Counted from the first letter of the stretch, positions 16,926 through 27,049 are shown. The stretch is DNA of 64,000 nucleotides from JANELJ01 sp024511395 (GCA_963681975.1 OY820613.1:3658001-3722000), one strand, 5' to 3'. Translations and numbers: made by a program. The notes: generated from the sequence alone by a model not told the origin.

Positions 16926-17666
16926 TTATGTATGATCAACCGCCATTAACGGTTTTAAAGTCTTTAACAAACTACTGAATAAACTCTTATTATGCTGTTC
17001 TTCCTGAGCCAGAAGCTGTTTCATATGTTCACGCTGAGTCGGCATGCTGAAACAGGCCGGGCAGCTGTCCGGGATAACCGGCAAACCGGCTGCTTCGGCA
17101 TAGACAGTGGTTAAGCTTTCACGGGCGTAAACTAGGGGGCGGATTACCCGTAAGTCCCCGGCTCCAATGGTGTAGTTGGCTTTCATGGTCTGCAGCTTGC
17201 CGTTATGGAAGGCAGACATCAGGAAGCTTTCAGCCAGGTCGTCCAGATGCTGGGCCAGAGCCAGAAGATTGTAGTCTTCTTTTCTGGCCGTATTATACAG
17301 GATGCCGCGCTTCATCCTTGAGCAGAAAGAGCAGAAGGAATCGCCGTCCATAGAATTCTCAGCCTGTTCCAGAATGGCCTGCTGCTGGTAAAAATAGGGG
17401 ATGCCCAGTTGTTTCAGGTAGTCTTTTAAGGGCGATGGATCAAAGCCTTCAATCATGGGGTCGACCGTGACGGCACCCAGCTGAAACTTTACCGGTGCAT
17501 ACTGGCTCAGGTGGTGCAGGATCAGTAATAAGGATAGAGAATCCTTGCCACCGGAAACCCCCAGCAGGATGCGGTCACCGTCTTTAATCATATCAAAATC
17601 AGCTATTGCCCTTCCCACATGACGCATCAGGCGCTTGGGTGGTTTTACATAGTTTCTTTCTGCCAT
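16926..17666 (-). CDS. ttcA: tRNA 2-thiocytidine synthetase
   Basis: Installs sulfur on cytidine 32 of certain tRNAs using ATP and a [4Fe-4S] cluster. The 246-residue protein has the PP-loop GVSGGKDS at residues 36-43, the CxxC pair Cys112/Cys115 in FCSFCSRMKRG, and a third cysteine region DSCPACF, the cluster ligands of TtcA. LALAQHLDDLAES is the second family signature. It is convergent with osmC across the 30-bp hairpin. It may draw sulfur from the same relay proteins as the other sulfur genes here, which is inference. Confidence 0.95.
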   Translation of the reverse strand: MAERNYVKPPKRLMRHVGRAIADFDMIKDGDRILLGVSGGKDSLSLLLILHHLSQYAPVKFQLGAVTVDPMIEGFDPSPLKDYLKQLGIPYFYQQQAILEQAENSMDGDSFCSFCSRMKRGILYNTARKEDYNLLALAQHLDDLAESFLMSAFHNGKLQTMKANYTIGAGDLRVIRPLVYARESLTTVYAEAAGLPVIPDSCPACFSMPTQREHMKQLLAQEEQHNKSLFSSLLKTLKPLMAVDHT

Positions 17667-17853
17667 ATGTGTAGTTTTTCTGTCCTGGTCTTAATTGCTT
17701 TTAGTGTCTTCTATTCGGCGTATCATAGCAGATTGCGGCCTGATCATCAGTGTTCACTTTACAGGTTTAAGGTTTTACTTGAAGTGGGGTGACTTGTCGG
17801 TTAGTCTTTGCTTAGCGAATAAAAAATTAAAACCGTAATCTGGAGGAACAGGA

Positions 17854-18608
17854 ATGGATGCATTTGTGATAGGTTTGCTGGCACTGGTTATTGTGCTGAT
17901 TGTTTTAGGGGTCAAAAAAGTGGATCAGGGTATGGAATATACCGTGGAATGCTTTGGACGATATACCCGCTCATTAAGACCGGGTCTGAATTTTATTGTA
18001 CTGGTAATGGACTCTATTGGTCAGCGGGTAAATATGATGGAACGGGTTATGGATGTTCCTTCACAGGAAATCATTACTAAAGATAATGCCATGGTCAAAG
18101 TGGATGGGGTGGTATTTTTTCAGGCCATGGACAGTGCCAAGGCCTCTTATGAAGTGAATAACCTGGAGCATGCCATTTTAAACCTGACCATGACCAATAT
18201 CAGAACTGTAATGGGCTCTATGGATCTGGATGAATTATTGTCCAGGCGGGATGAAATTAACACCCAACTCCTGTCGGTAGTGGACGATGCCACTACCCCC
18301 TGGGGTGTGAAGGTCACCCGGATAGAGATTAAAGTTGCACCGCCCATGGATCTGGTGGATGCCATGGCCAGGCAGATGAAAGCAGAGCGGGAAAAGCGGG
18401 CCAGTATTCTGGAAGCAGAAGGTGAACGTCAGGCGGAAATTCTACGGGCTGAGGGGGAAAAGCAGGGTGCCATTCTAAAAGCAGAAGGTGAGAAAGAAGC
18501 GGCCTTTCGTGAAGCAGAAGCACGGGAGCGACTGGCAGAAGCTGAGGCCCGGGCTACTCTGGTAGTTTCTCAGGCCATTGATAAGGGCGATATTAATGCT
18601 ATTAATTA
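17854..18608 (+). pseudogene. SPFH/band 7 (stomatin, QmcA-like) protein, 5' part
   Basis: Begins at an ATG with an excellent GGAGGA site. An N-terminal membrane helix (FVIGLLALVIVLIVLG) is followed by the SPFH domain (GMEYTVECFGRYTRSLRPGLNFIV, RVNMMERVMDVPSQEIITKDNAMV) and a Glu/Ala/Arg-rich coiled coil with repeated RAEGE/KAEGE units. After 252 residues the frame ends at a TAG formed by the TAATTA duplication plus the first base of IS copy 2. The missing C-terminus is at 20114-20273. Stomatin-type proteins scaffold membrane microdomains and usually pair with an NfeD protein, whose remnant follows. Confidence 0.88.
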
Positions 18609-20107
18609 GTCTGCCCTGAATAAAACATAGTGCATTGATTTATAAAGAAATGTTGGCGAATTATGGGTGTTAAATTTGCAGGTTTTTGGTAAAATAACCC
18701 TTATTACCTTGCAAATTTCCAGACCAGAATGAAGCCAGAGAAACAGCCAAAAATACCTCAGGAAGACCTGTTCAGGATGCGCCCTGAAAACATGCTGGAC
18801 ATAAACCATGAGTTGATTAAGTTATCAAAACACATAGACCGGGAAAGTCCTGATAAAGAATGGGGCGCTTTGTTTGTATCCACTAAAGGTGCTCCTGCCA
18901 TACGCACTCGATTGATTGCAGGATTGCATTACCTGAAACACCTGCATGATTTATCAGATGAACAGGTAGTAAAAGGCTGGACAGAAAATCCGTACTGGCA
19001 ATATTTTTGTGGAGAAGAATACTTTCAGCATAAGATGCCCATACACCCTGTGACCATGACCAAATGGCGTAACCGGCCGGGTAAGTCAGGCAGTGAAAAA
19101 TTACTGATTGAAACCATTAAAGCCGGACTAAAGAGTAAAACTATCAAGCCAGGCAGTTTAAAGAAAGTCACGGTAGATACTACCGTACAGGAAAAGAACA
19201 TCGCTTTTCCAACCGATTCAAAGCTCCTGAACAAAGCCAGAGAAAACCTGGTTAAACTGTCCAAAGAGCACGGTATTAAACTGCGCCAGAACTATAATCG
19301 GGTTGGGCCGCAATATGTACTAATGGCCAGAATATGCAGCACATGCAAAACAGTTTAAACGCATGAAGAAAATGAACAATAAACTGAAATCCCGTTTAGG
19401 TCGTGTTAAACGGGATATTGAACGACAACTGCCCAACTATTCTGTTGATATTCAGTCTCTGTTTGAAGTAGCTCTAAAACAGGCTCAGAAACTGATTGAG
19501 CAGGAGCAGCACAGTAAGAACAAGCTTTACAGTTTACATGCACCTGAAGTCGAGTGTATCAGTAAAGGCAAAGCTCATAAGTCTTATGAATTTGGTGTTA
19601 AAACCAGTATCGCGGTAACCAACAAGGAAGGCTTTGTTATTGGTGCTCAAAGTTGTCCGGGCAATCCTTATGATGGACATACCTTGCTGCCACAACTGGA
19701 ACAGATAAAACAGTTTACAGCCGTACAACCGGAACACTGCTTTGTTGACCGGGGTTATCGTGGACATGAAGTAAAAGACACTAAAGTTTTTATCTCAGGT
19801 CAGAAGCGAGGCGTTACCCGAAGTATTAAAAAGGCATTAAAACGGCGCAGTGCGATTGAGCCTGAAATTGGTCATATGAAAAACGATGGCCGTTTAGACC
19901 GCTGCTACCTCAAAGGTGCAGTCGGTGATGCCATTAATGTGGTTATGGTAGCCGCTGGACATAACTTAAGAAAGATCCTCAATAAGCTCCGGCTTTTGTG
20001 GCTCAAAATTATTTCCGGTTTGATGGGGTCTTTTATCAAACCGGGGCAATCAGCTGCTTTAAACCTGGCTTGATGTCAGGCTTAAAACGGTATTATTCAG
20101 GTTGAAC
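18609..20107 (+). mobile_element. IS5/IS1182-like element, copy 2 (1499 bp)
   Basis: Flanked by TAATTA at 18603-18608 and 20108-20113. Removing it restores AINYFVATKYVDAL in the stomatin gene. It is the only full-length copy with a small internal sequence replacement, at 19331-19338. Confidence 0.94.
18729..20073 (+). pseudogene. IS5/IS1182-like transposase, frameshifted
   Basis: Matches the 447-residue transposase until the YVLMA position, where other copies read TCGTTAT between GGCCAG and GCACATGC. Here the 8-mer AATATGCA (19331-19338) replaces those 7 bases, giving a +1 shift and a stop at 19356-19358. The rest resumes in the second frame at 19363. The inserted bases with the preceding GGCCAG equal the terminal 14 bases of the IS21 copy at 24190-24203. 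Confidence 0.88.
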
Positions 20108-20113
20108 TAATTA

Positions 20114-20273
20114 CTTTGTAGCCACCAAATATGTAGATGCCTTAAAAGAAATCGGTATGGCGGATAATCAGAAACTGCTATTTATGCCTCTGGAAGCTTC
20201 CGGGGTGATCAGTGCTATTGGTGGAATTGGTGAGCTGGCTAAAGAAGTCTATAACAAAAAGAGCGAAGGATAA
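20114..20273 (+). pseudogene. SPFH/band 7 protein, 3' part
   Basis: Continues the stomatin frame after the IS: the TAATTA duplication supplies the Asn codon and the first base of a Tyr codon, then FVATKYVDALKEIGM, MPLEASGVISAIGG and a terminal KKSEG before TAA at 20271-20273. Rejoined, the protein would be about 306 residues, the usual length of QmcA-like stomatins. The fragment is otherwise undamaged, so the insertion is recent. Confidence 0.85.
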
Positions 20274-20363
20274 AAATATAATTTAAAAATGCCCTCATCC
20301 TGTAAATAAATCCAGGTTGTAACTACTCAGCGTGTTTAAATTTGTTTTAGAGAGACTATTAAA

Positions 20364-20706
20364 ATGGAACCCTTTATTATCCACCTGGAATTCTGGCACA
20401 GCTGGATTTATCTTGGCAGATCCAGATGACTTTATTTGCCGTGTTATCCGTTGCCAGTATTATTTTCTGGCGCTAGGCTCAGACGCGCTTTAAAACTGAG
20501 TCAAATGATCTGCATTTGAACCGCTGGGCCGAACAGTATATCGGCCGGACGTTTAACCTGGTAGAACCGATTGTTAACGGTATGGGTAAAATCAAGGTGG
20601 ATGATTCCATCTGGAAAGTACAGGGGGAAGATGCCCCAGAGGGTACTTAGGTGGAAGTAACTGGAGTGGAAGGTGTGGTGTTTAAAGTGAAAATTAAAGC
20701 CCATTA
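20364..20706 (+). pseudogene. NfeD-like membrane protein, degraded
   Basis: Starts MEPFIIHLEFWHSW, then shifts frame. A second frame gives LFAVLSVASIIFW (membrane helix), a TAG, then RWAEQYIGRTFNLVEPIV, GKIKVDDSIWKVQGED, a further TAG, and VEVTGVEGVVFKVK to the stop. The GRTF...IVNGMGKIKVDD segment is the OB-fold typical of short NfeD proteins encoded next to QmcA. At least two stops and one frameshift make it a clear pseudogene, more decayed than its stomatin partner. Confidence 0.8.
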
Positions 20707-20788
20707 AGGCTTCTTAAATTGTAACCATTTAGTCTATTTCAGAACACTGCGGACAGGTACGGTTAGATAACAAATAGACAGGTTAAAT

Positions 20789-21553
20789 TTAATTCTGCGC
20801 CAGTTTAATCAACTTGGTCGTATCAATCAGCAGGCAGTCGGCCTGATCAGTCTGTTTTAAATAAGCCACTATCAACTCTGCTGCTTCACCATTTAAAATA
20901 GAATTAATCCGGTCCATAGGCTTAAACTGTTCCGGTTTAAAATCCACTACGTCATTAATATCATCAATCCGCAACGCTACAGTGGGTGAGGTACCGTCTT
21001 CAGTGACGTATAATAACACTTGGCGGGAGGATTCCTTTAAGTGAGTTCGGGCCTGTTCAAAGCGTTTCATCAGGCGTTTAAGGGTAACATTGTGTTCAGA
21101 GCGCAATATTCTTAAGGCGTGATCCAGATCGCCGTCCTTTTTCATATCCAGCAGTTTGTCTGCCATGGCATGGATCTGTTTGTGCGGTTTATCAAATTCG
21201 GCCAGAACTTCCATTAAGGTTTCATCCTGGGATTTAAACGTATCATACCACTGCCCAAAAGCGCACTTATGGGGATCTTTTGCTTTTGTAAAAGGTACAT
21301 CATTAAGCAGAGAATTTTCTAGGGAAGATATCCATTCAACGTGATCTTTTTCCCGTTCATTGAGTAACTGGATAAGCTGGGCATTTTTTTCCACCCCGGA
21401 ATTAAAGCCCAGCAAATTAGCAAAATCCAGCACCGGAACTGCACTGCCCTGAAATTCCACCATGCCAACCAGCCCCTTGGCCTGAGAAGGCAGGGACTGG
21501 ATATTACTCATATCCTAGCTGATGGTCAGTACCCGGGCAATATCAATGGCGTA
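20789..21553 (-). pseudogene. CheW-like protein with inserted CZB zinc domain, C-terminal part
   Basis: The 240 residues from an internal ATG at 21509-21511 contain half a CheW fold (AKGLVGMVEFQGSAVPVLDFANLLG), then a CZB-type domain (RDHVEW-like EKDHVEWISSLENSL, the KCAFGQWYDT motif, PHKQIHAMADKLL and a late SEHNVTLKR His), then the second CheW half (LLYVTEDGTSPTVALRIDDINDV). Between the IS21 end and this ATG the frame reads AIDIARVLTIS followed by TAG. The gene is thus both split by IS21 and stopped. CZB domains bind zinc and sense metal or oxidants in chemotaxis and c-di-GMP systems. Confidence 0.82.
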
Positions 21554-21657
21554 TGCGTATTCTGCTGATGGTGAACACCAATTCTGATCCATCATGAACA
21601 CCCATTCTGTTCTATCGTGAACACCCAACCCTGCCCACACATTGGCGTACAGTCTTT

Positions 21658-22413
21658 TTACCCTAAGTGTTCACCATCCGTCAATGATGAGCGTGTTTTT
21701 CGCATCGATTCACCTTTTAATTTAAGTCGGTGGGCATTGTGCATAAGCCGATCTAAAATGGCATCGGCAATCGTATTGTCACCGATAGACTGATGCCACT
21801 GATCAGTGGGTAACTGACTGAGCATAATGGTTGATGCATGTCCATGGCGATCATCCATCAATTCCATTAAGTCATTGCGCTGTACCGCTTTTAACAGTTC
21901 CAGTCCCCAGTCATCAATGATCAGCAGCTCTGTTTTGGCCAGAGACTGAAGTGTTTTGAGGTAAGTACCGTCTGCTTTGCTCCGGGTAAGCATCATTAAT
22001 AACCGGGACAACCGGTAATATTTAACACTATGACCTTTCATACACGCCGTATGCCCCGGTGCACAGGCAATAAAGGTTTTACCACTGCCACAGGGGCCAG
22101 TGATCAGAATGTTCTGAGCTTTGTTTAACCAGTCACATTGCAGAAGTGAAGCCATGACAGATTGCTGTAAACCTCCGGGATGCAGATAATCAATATCCTG
22201 GGCATGTGCAGCCAGTTTAAAGCGGGCGGCTTTAATCAGCCGCTTTTGCTTTCTCTGCTCTCTTTCCCGGGCTTCGCTGTCGGCCAGTAATTGTATTCGC
22301 TGCTCAAAGGACAGGCCTTCATAGGTGCCCGGCTGCTCAATCTGGCTAAGCAGGGCATCGGCCATGCCGGTGAGTTTTAATTGTCGAAGTTGGGTAATGG
22401 TTTGTTCTAACAT
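21658..22413 (-). CDS. istB: IS21 helper ATPase IstB
   Basis: A 251-residue AAA+ ATPase that assists IstA by selecting and remodelling target DNA. The N-terminal helical region (ITQLRQLKLTGMADAL) precedes Walker A GPCGSGKT and Walker B LLIIDDWGL; SQLPTDQWHQSIGD lies before the sensor region. It begins 15 bp after istA ends, so the two genes are coupled. The Walker A neighbourhood reads IACAPGHTAC, where the other copy suggests ALGHTAC, a possible substitution. Confidence 0.94.
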   Translation of the reverse strand: MLEQTITQLRQLKLTGMADALLSQIEQPGTYEGLSFEQRIQLLADSEAREREQRKQKRLIKAARFKLAAHAQDIDYLHPGGLQQSVMASLLQCDWLNKAQNILITGPCGSGKTFIACAPGHTACMKGHSVKYYRLSRLLMMLTRSKADGTYLKTLQSLAKTELLIIDDWGLELLKAVQRNDLMELMDDRHGHASTIMLSQLPTDQWHQSIGDNTIADAILDRLMHNAHRLKLKGESMRKTRSSLTDGEHLG

Positions 22414-22428
22414 GCTGATACTCCCTGG

Positions 22429-23985
22429 TTAGTGATAGCTTTTGGGGCCACGAATGTTCTCATGAGACTGTGGTAATGAAGAAGGTTCTTTCTGTTCAAA
22501 GAAGTCAGGCTGTAACTTATCCTGATTGCTGAGCAATATAGACTTAATGTGCTTCAGCCGGTTGAGATTTTTATGATTGGCAATCTGGCAGGCCTTATTT
22601 AAACGCTCATTAGGATATTGTCGGGACAGATTGAGTAAGCCCGGGCAAACCCGGTAAGCCTGCTCTTCATGCTGCTTTTGTTTCAACTGGCTTTTAACCC
22701 GGATAAGCACTTCATCACCAATATCCTTAGCCCAGTTCATTAATCGCCCTGGTGTCCATTGATGGTGTTTCTTATGGCGCTCTGGCATATGGGCCGGTAC
22801 GGTGGTGGTACCAGAATGGTATTGTCTGGCATGCTGACAGATGCACCGGTTATGAAAGTACATCTCTATTAAGAATGCTTTGGCATGCACTTCCGGTTTT
22901 TCACCCACCAGATGATGAGGTACTGAATACAGGTGTCCGTCAAACTGAATATGGTAATCCACATTGACTTTGACGGTTTTGATTTCAGTAAACTCAAACG
23001 CCTGTTTGGGCAGTGGCAGCAGTGCCGGTTTATCCAGCAAGTCAAACCACTGTTGCCGGGTGCCTTTAAGCTGCTTAAAGGGTTTGTTGTTGACCTCTTC
23101 AAGCAGGCCATGGATCTGCTGATTGAGCTCTGTCAGTGAGAAGAACGTTTGATGACGTAAACGAGCCAGGATCCAGCGTTCTATAATCTGCACACCCACT
23201 TCAGCTTTGGCTTTATCCTGAGGCTTTCGGGGTCTGGCAGGAACGAAGGCTGTACCATAATGAGCCGCCATCTGCTGGTAAGACATATTAATATCCGGAT
23301 CGTACCGACAGGCCCGGGTGGTACTGCTTTTAAGATTATCAGGAATTAACAGTACGGGAACCCCTTTTATAAATTCAAAGGTTCTTACATGACTGCCGAT
23401 CCAGTCCGGCAGGCGTTGGCTCCAGGTAGCTTCTGCATAGGTGTAATTGGAAGCACCTAATACGGCAACAAAAATCCGGGCAAACTGAATTTCACCAGTG
23501 TCCTGCTGAACAACAGGAACGGTTTGACCGGCATAATCAACAAAGAGTTTTTCTCCCGCCTTATGATGCTGACGCATGGAGCGTTTCTGTTTCTTTTGCC
23601 ATTGCTGGTACAGCATGCAGTACTGTGGATAGCTGTAACAGCGGTTTGGGTATTGTTGTGTGTATTCTTCCCAAAGCAGGAGCCTGGTCATTCCTTTGCG
23701 TTTGAGTTCCCGATAGACCTCTGACCAGTCAGGGAGCTGGAATGCGCTGGAAACCCGGGTATCGGCCTGGGGGTAAAACCGACTGGCCAGTTGTTGATCG
23801 TCCAGTTGTTCAATGGCGGGCCAGTCCAGATCAAGAGCCTCTGCTTTACTGCAGATTTTTTGTACGGCACCCAGGCTTAATCGCAGGCTGGTTTTTATCT
23901 GGCGCAGGCTGAGTTTGGCTTGCAGTCTGAGTCTTAATATTGTTCGTAATTGTCGCATTGATAGTCTCTTTGTTGGCATAACCAT
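22429..23985 (-). CDS. istA: IS21 transposase IstA
   Basis: A 518-residue DDE transposase. An N-terminal HTH (MRQLRTILRLRLQAKLSLRQI) precedes the catalytic core with the Asp in KLFVDYAGQTVPV, the second Asp in VLLIPDNLKSS and the Glu in PRKPQDKAKAEVGVQ. A C-terminal Mu-type domain holds FDGHLYSVPHHLVGEK. Length and motif order are normal. A shorter degraded copy is at 40776-42124. Confidence 0.95.
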   Translation of the reverse strand: MVMPTKRLSMRQLRTILRLRLQAKLSLRQIKTSLRLSLGAVQKICSKAEALDLDWPAIEQLDDQQLASRFYPQADTRVSSAFQLPDWSEVYRELKRKGMTRLLLWEEYTQQYPNRCYSYPQYCMLYQQWQKKQKRSMRQHHKAGEKLFVDYAGQTVPVVQQDTGEIQFARIFVAVLGASNYTYAEATWSQRLPDWIGSHVRTFEFIKGVPVLLIPDNLKSSTTRACRYDPDINMSYQQMAAHYGTAFVPARPRKPQDKAKAEVGVQIIERWILARLRHQTFFSLTELNQQIHGLLEEVNNKPFKQLKGTRQQWFDLLDKPALLPLPKQAFEFTEIKTVKVNVDYHIQFDGHLYSVPHHLVGEKPEVHAKAFLIEMYFHNRCICQHARQYHSGTTTVPAHMPERHKKHHQWTPGRLMNWAKDIGDEVLIRVKSQLKQKQHEEQAYRVCPGLLNLSRQYPNERLNKACQIANHKNLNRLKHIKSILLSNQDKLQPDFFEQKEPSSLPQSHENIRGPKSYH

Positions 23986-24208
23986 TCCCCAATAAAAATC
24001 AGGGAGGTTAGCAGTTATTGAATATCAATGTGTGGGAAAGGATTCTGAACCATCGTGAACACTGATTCTGGAAAAACAGTAAAAGTGTTCACGATGAGAT
24101 CAGAATCGGCGTTCACGATAGAACAGAATGGGTGTTCATGATGGTTCAGAAACAGTGTTCACGATAAATCAGAATCAGTGTTCATGATCGGCCAGAATAT
24201 GCAGCGTA

Positions 24209-24322
24209 GAGGGTATTGGAAATCCAGAAAGTAAAAGCTTTTAAGCCATCAGCGTATTGATTAGAAGATACCGGCTGGGCAGAAGATTGCAAAGTGTTGG
24301 TTTGCATTGCGGTTGTAGTCAT
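24209..24322 (-). pseudogene. CheW-CZB protein, N-terminal part
   Basis: From an ATG at 24320-24322 the frame reads MTTTAMQTNTLQSS, a short linker, then DGLKAFTFWISNTL, the first strand pair of a CheW domain. After deleting IS21 and one GCGTA the frame continues as LYAIDIARVLTIS, TAG, DMSNIQSLPSQ. The expected residue at the stop is Gln, so CAG to TAG is likely. The full gene would have encoded about 290 residues. Confidence 0.75.
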
Positions 24323-24601
24323 TGTTCAGTCCTGAGTTCTGGAATTTAGGCTTCTTTGATTTTTAATTGATTGGTTTTAGTCAGTGCGTTTAAAAAGTGT
24401 ATCGGATTATTGAAAAAAATCTTTAATTTTCATTAAAAACACTCTGAAAGTGAATAATTATCTGATTTGTCGACTGTAATTCGTTATAATAGTCAGTTAT
24501 TTTAATCTCGGGTGATTTATATAAAATTTCCGGTATTAGTATTTGTTATCCGCTTTTTTTATCACCATTTATAACTTTAGCTTAATTTTTGGACTTTCAC
24601 A

Positions 24602-26428
24602 GTGAAAGATATTAGTAAAATCAGAAACATTGCCATTATTGCCCATGTCGATCATGGTAAAACCACTCTCGTCGACGAACTGCTTAAACAATCCGGTACC
24701 TTTGGTGAGCACCAGGAAGTATCGGAGCGCATGATGGACTCCAATGATCTAGAAAAGGAACGTGGTATCACGATTCTGTCCAAAAATACAGCCATTGAAT
24801 GGAATGGTTATCATATTAATATTGTGGACACACCGGGACACGCCGATTTTGGTGGTGAAGTGGAGCGGGTACTCTCTATGGTCGACTGTGTCTGCCTGCT
24901 GGTGGATGCGGTTGAAGGTCCTATGCCGCAAACCCGTTTTGTGACCCAGAAGGCATTTGAACTGGGCCTGAATCCTATTGTAGTGGTTAATAAAATTGAC
25001 CGTGACGGCGCCCGTCCTGACTGGGTGATAGGCCAGACTTTTGATTTGTTCGACCGCCTGGGTGGTACCGATGATCAGCTGGATTTCCCTGTGGTTTATG
25101 CCTCAGCCATTAACGGCTATGCTTCTTTAGAAGATGATGTGCGTGAAGGGGATATGACACCCCTGTTTGAAACGATTGTGGAAAAAGTGTCTCCACCGGA
25201 TGTGGATATCAATGCTCCCTTTCAGATGCAGGTGATCAGTCTGGACTATAATAGTTATATGGGTGTTATTGGTATCGGGCGAATTAAGAAAGGTACGGTT
25301 AAGTCTAATGCTCAGGTTGTCATTGTGGACCGTGAAGGCAATGAGCGTAAAGGCCGTGTCCTGAAGGTCTTTGGCTTTAAAGGTCTGGAACGCATTGAAG
25401 TGTCTGAAGCACAGGCCGGTGATATTATCGCATTTTGTGGTATTGATGGACTGAATATTTCCGATACCCTGTGTGATCCTAATGCCGTAGAGGCTCTTCC
25501 TGCTCTGATCGTGGATGAACCCACCGTTACCATGACTTTCCAGGTGAATAATTCACCTTTTGCCGGGCGTGAAGGCAAGTTTGTCACATCCCGTCAGATC
25601 AAGGAGCGTCTGGAAAAAGAACTGCTGCATAATGTGGCTTTACGGGTAGAACAGACCGATGATCCGGACAAGTTCCGGGTGTCCGGTCGCGGTGAACTGC
25701 ATCTGGGTGTACTTATTGAGAATATGCGTCGTGAATGCTTTGAACTGGGGGTTTCCCGTCCTGAAGTCATTACCAAGGAAATAGACGGTGTGATGAGCGA
25801 ACCTTTTGAAGAGGTTATGCTGGATGTAGAAGATCATCATCAGGGTACCATTATGGAAAAAATGGGTGAGCGTAAAGGCGAACTCAAAAACATGGTACCC
25901 GATGGTAAAGGCCGGGTCAGACTGGAATATATTGTGCCTTCCCGCGGCCTGATTGGTTTTCAGACTGAATTTATGACTGCCACTTCGGGCAGCGGCCTGT
26001 TCTATCATAACTTTGATCATTACGGCCCCATGATTGCCGGTGAGTTTGCCAAACGTAATAATGGTGTACTGATTTCCAATGCCCAGGGTACCTCAGTGGG
26101 CTTTGCCCTGTTTAACCTGCAGGATCGCGGCAGAATGTTTATCGGTCACGGGGTGGATGTTTATGAAGGTATGATTATCGGTATTCATTCACGCAGTAAT
26201 GACCTGGTCGTTAATCCTTTAAAAGCCAAACAGCTGACCAATGTCCGTGCCTCCGGCACCGATGAAGCGGTAACTCTGACTACGCCCATCACCATGACCC
26301 TGGAACAGGCTCTGGAATTTATTGATGAAGATGAACTGGTGGAAGTAACACCAGAGAGTATTCGTATCCGTAAACGCTTACTGACTGAAAATGAGCGTAA
26401 ACGTGCAGGACGTGCTGCCAAAGCATGA
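24602..26428 (+). CDS. typA: Ribosome-associated GTPase TypA/BipA
   Basis: A translational GTPase that binds 70S ribosomes and aids 50S assembly and stress or cold adaptation. The 608-residue protein starts at GTG 24602 and has G1 AHVDHGKTT (residues 14-22), switch I with RGITI, G3 DTPGHAD, G4 NKID, an EF-Tu domain 2, and the BipA-specific C-terminal region with YIVPSRGLIGFQTEF and NNGVLISNAQGTS. The gene is intact. The upstream 279 bp carry a TATAAT at 24485-24490 as a possible -10. Confidence 0.97.
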   Translation: MKDISKIRNIAIIAHVDHGKTTLVDELLKQSGTFGEHQEVSERMMDSNDLEKERGITILSKNTAIEWNGYHINIVDTPGHADFGGEVERVLSMVDCVCLLVDAVEGPMPQTRFVTQKAFELGLNPIVVVNKIDRDGARPDWVIGQTFDLFDRLGGTDDQLDFPVVYASAINGYASLEDDVREGDMTPLFETIVEKVSPPDVDINAPFQMQVISLDYNSYMGVIGIGRIKKGTVKSNAQVVIVDREGNERKGRVLKVFGFKGLERIEVSEAQAGDIIAFCGIDGLNISDTLCDPNAVEALPALIVDEPTVTMTFQVNNSPFAGREGKFVTSRQIKERLEKELLHNVALRVEQTDDPDKFRVSGRGELHLGVLIENMRRECFELGVSRPEVITKEIDGVMSEPFEEVMLDVEDHHQGTIMEKMGERKGELKNMVPDGKGRVRLEYIVPSRGLIGFQTEFMTATSGSGLFYHNFDHYGPMIAGEFAKRNNGVLISNAQGTSVGFALFNLQDRGRMFIGHGVDVYEGMIIGIHSRSNDLVVNPLKAKQLTNVRASGTDEAVTLTTPITMTLEQALEFIDEDELVEVTPESIRIRKRLLTENERKRAGRAAKA

Positions 26429-26598
26429 TTCGGTAATAGTTTTGTTCAATCCGGCCCGACGTTCTGTCCGGCCGGATCCTCTCATCCATATTTTCTCATG
26501 CATAGTTACCCTGTTTTAATACTGGAAACTACCCATTGTATAAAACTGGAATAACATCTACTCTATATTACATACCTGATAATCTTTAAGGAGGTTGT

Positions 26599-27042
26599 AT
26601 GAATATAACAACAATAACACGTACTTCCATTCTGATTTTAATCCTTTCTGCTTTTCTAAGCGGCATCTCTCTGGCAGAAAATGCCAAAGAATATAATGAG
26701 CATATTGTGTATTACAATGCTTTTCCTACCGACTCACTGTCCCCTGAAATGACCAAGCAATACGGTCTTAAGCGCAGTAAAAACTATGCGCTGGTCAATA
26801 TTTCGGTAATGAAAAAAGGTGCGGGTATTCCGGTTGGCGTTAAGTCTGATGTCAGTGGAGAGTTAAAAAACCTGATGGGGCAGTCCCGTAAACTGGACTT
26901 TAAGGAAATAAAGGAAGGTAAGGCGGTATATTATATTGCCCAGGTCGGGGTGCAGAGTCATGAACAGGTTAACTTTACTATTCATATAAAACCTGAACAC
27001 GGGCAGGAAAAATATACCATTAAGTTCAGTAAGAAGTTTTAA
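26599..27042 (+). CDS. DUF4426 periplasmic protein
   Basis: 147 residues behind a strong AAGGAGG site. A signal peptide (SILILILSAFLSGISLAEN) precedes a beta-rich domain with HIVYYNAFPTDSLSPEMTKQYGLKRSKNYALVNISV, of which VYYNAFPTD and the RS-NYALVNISV strands are typical of DUF4426. The function is unknown; in gammaproteobacteria the family often lies near met or yggT/rdgB loci, not seen here. It is convergent with the membrane gene at 27050-27775. Confidence 0.85.
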   Translation: MNITTITRTSILILILSAFLSGISLAENAKEYNEHIVYYNAFPTDSLSPEMTKQYGLKRSKNYALVNISVMKKGAGIPVGVKSDVSGELKNLMGQSRKLDFKEIKEGKAVYYIAQVGVQSHEQVNFTIHIKPEHGQEKYTIKFSKKF

Positions 27043-27049
27043 TTTTGCC

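Larger units (their letters stand above)
21554..24203 (-). mobile_element. IS21-family element, copy 1, apparently intact (2650 bp)
   Basis: The ends read inward as TGCGTATTCTGCTGATGGTG and TGCATATTCTGGCCGATCAT, each leading to GAACAC. A 5-bp duplication GCGTA flanks it (21549-21553, 24204-24208). Several further GTGTTCACGAT-type blocks lie between the right end and istA (24048-24190), the multiple terminal binding sites expected for IS21. Both genes are open. Confidence 0.95.
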
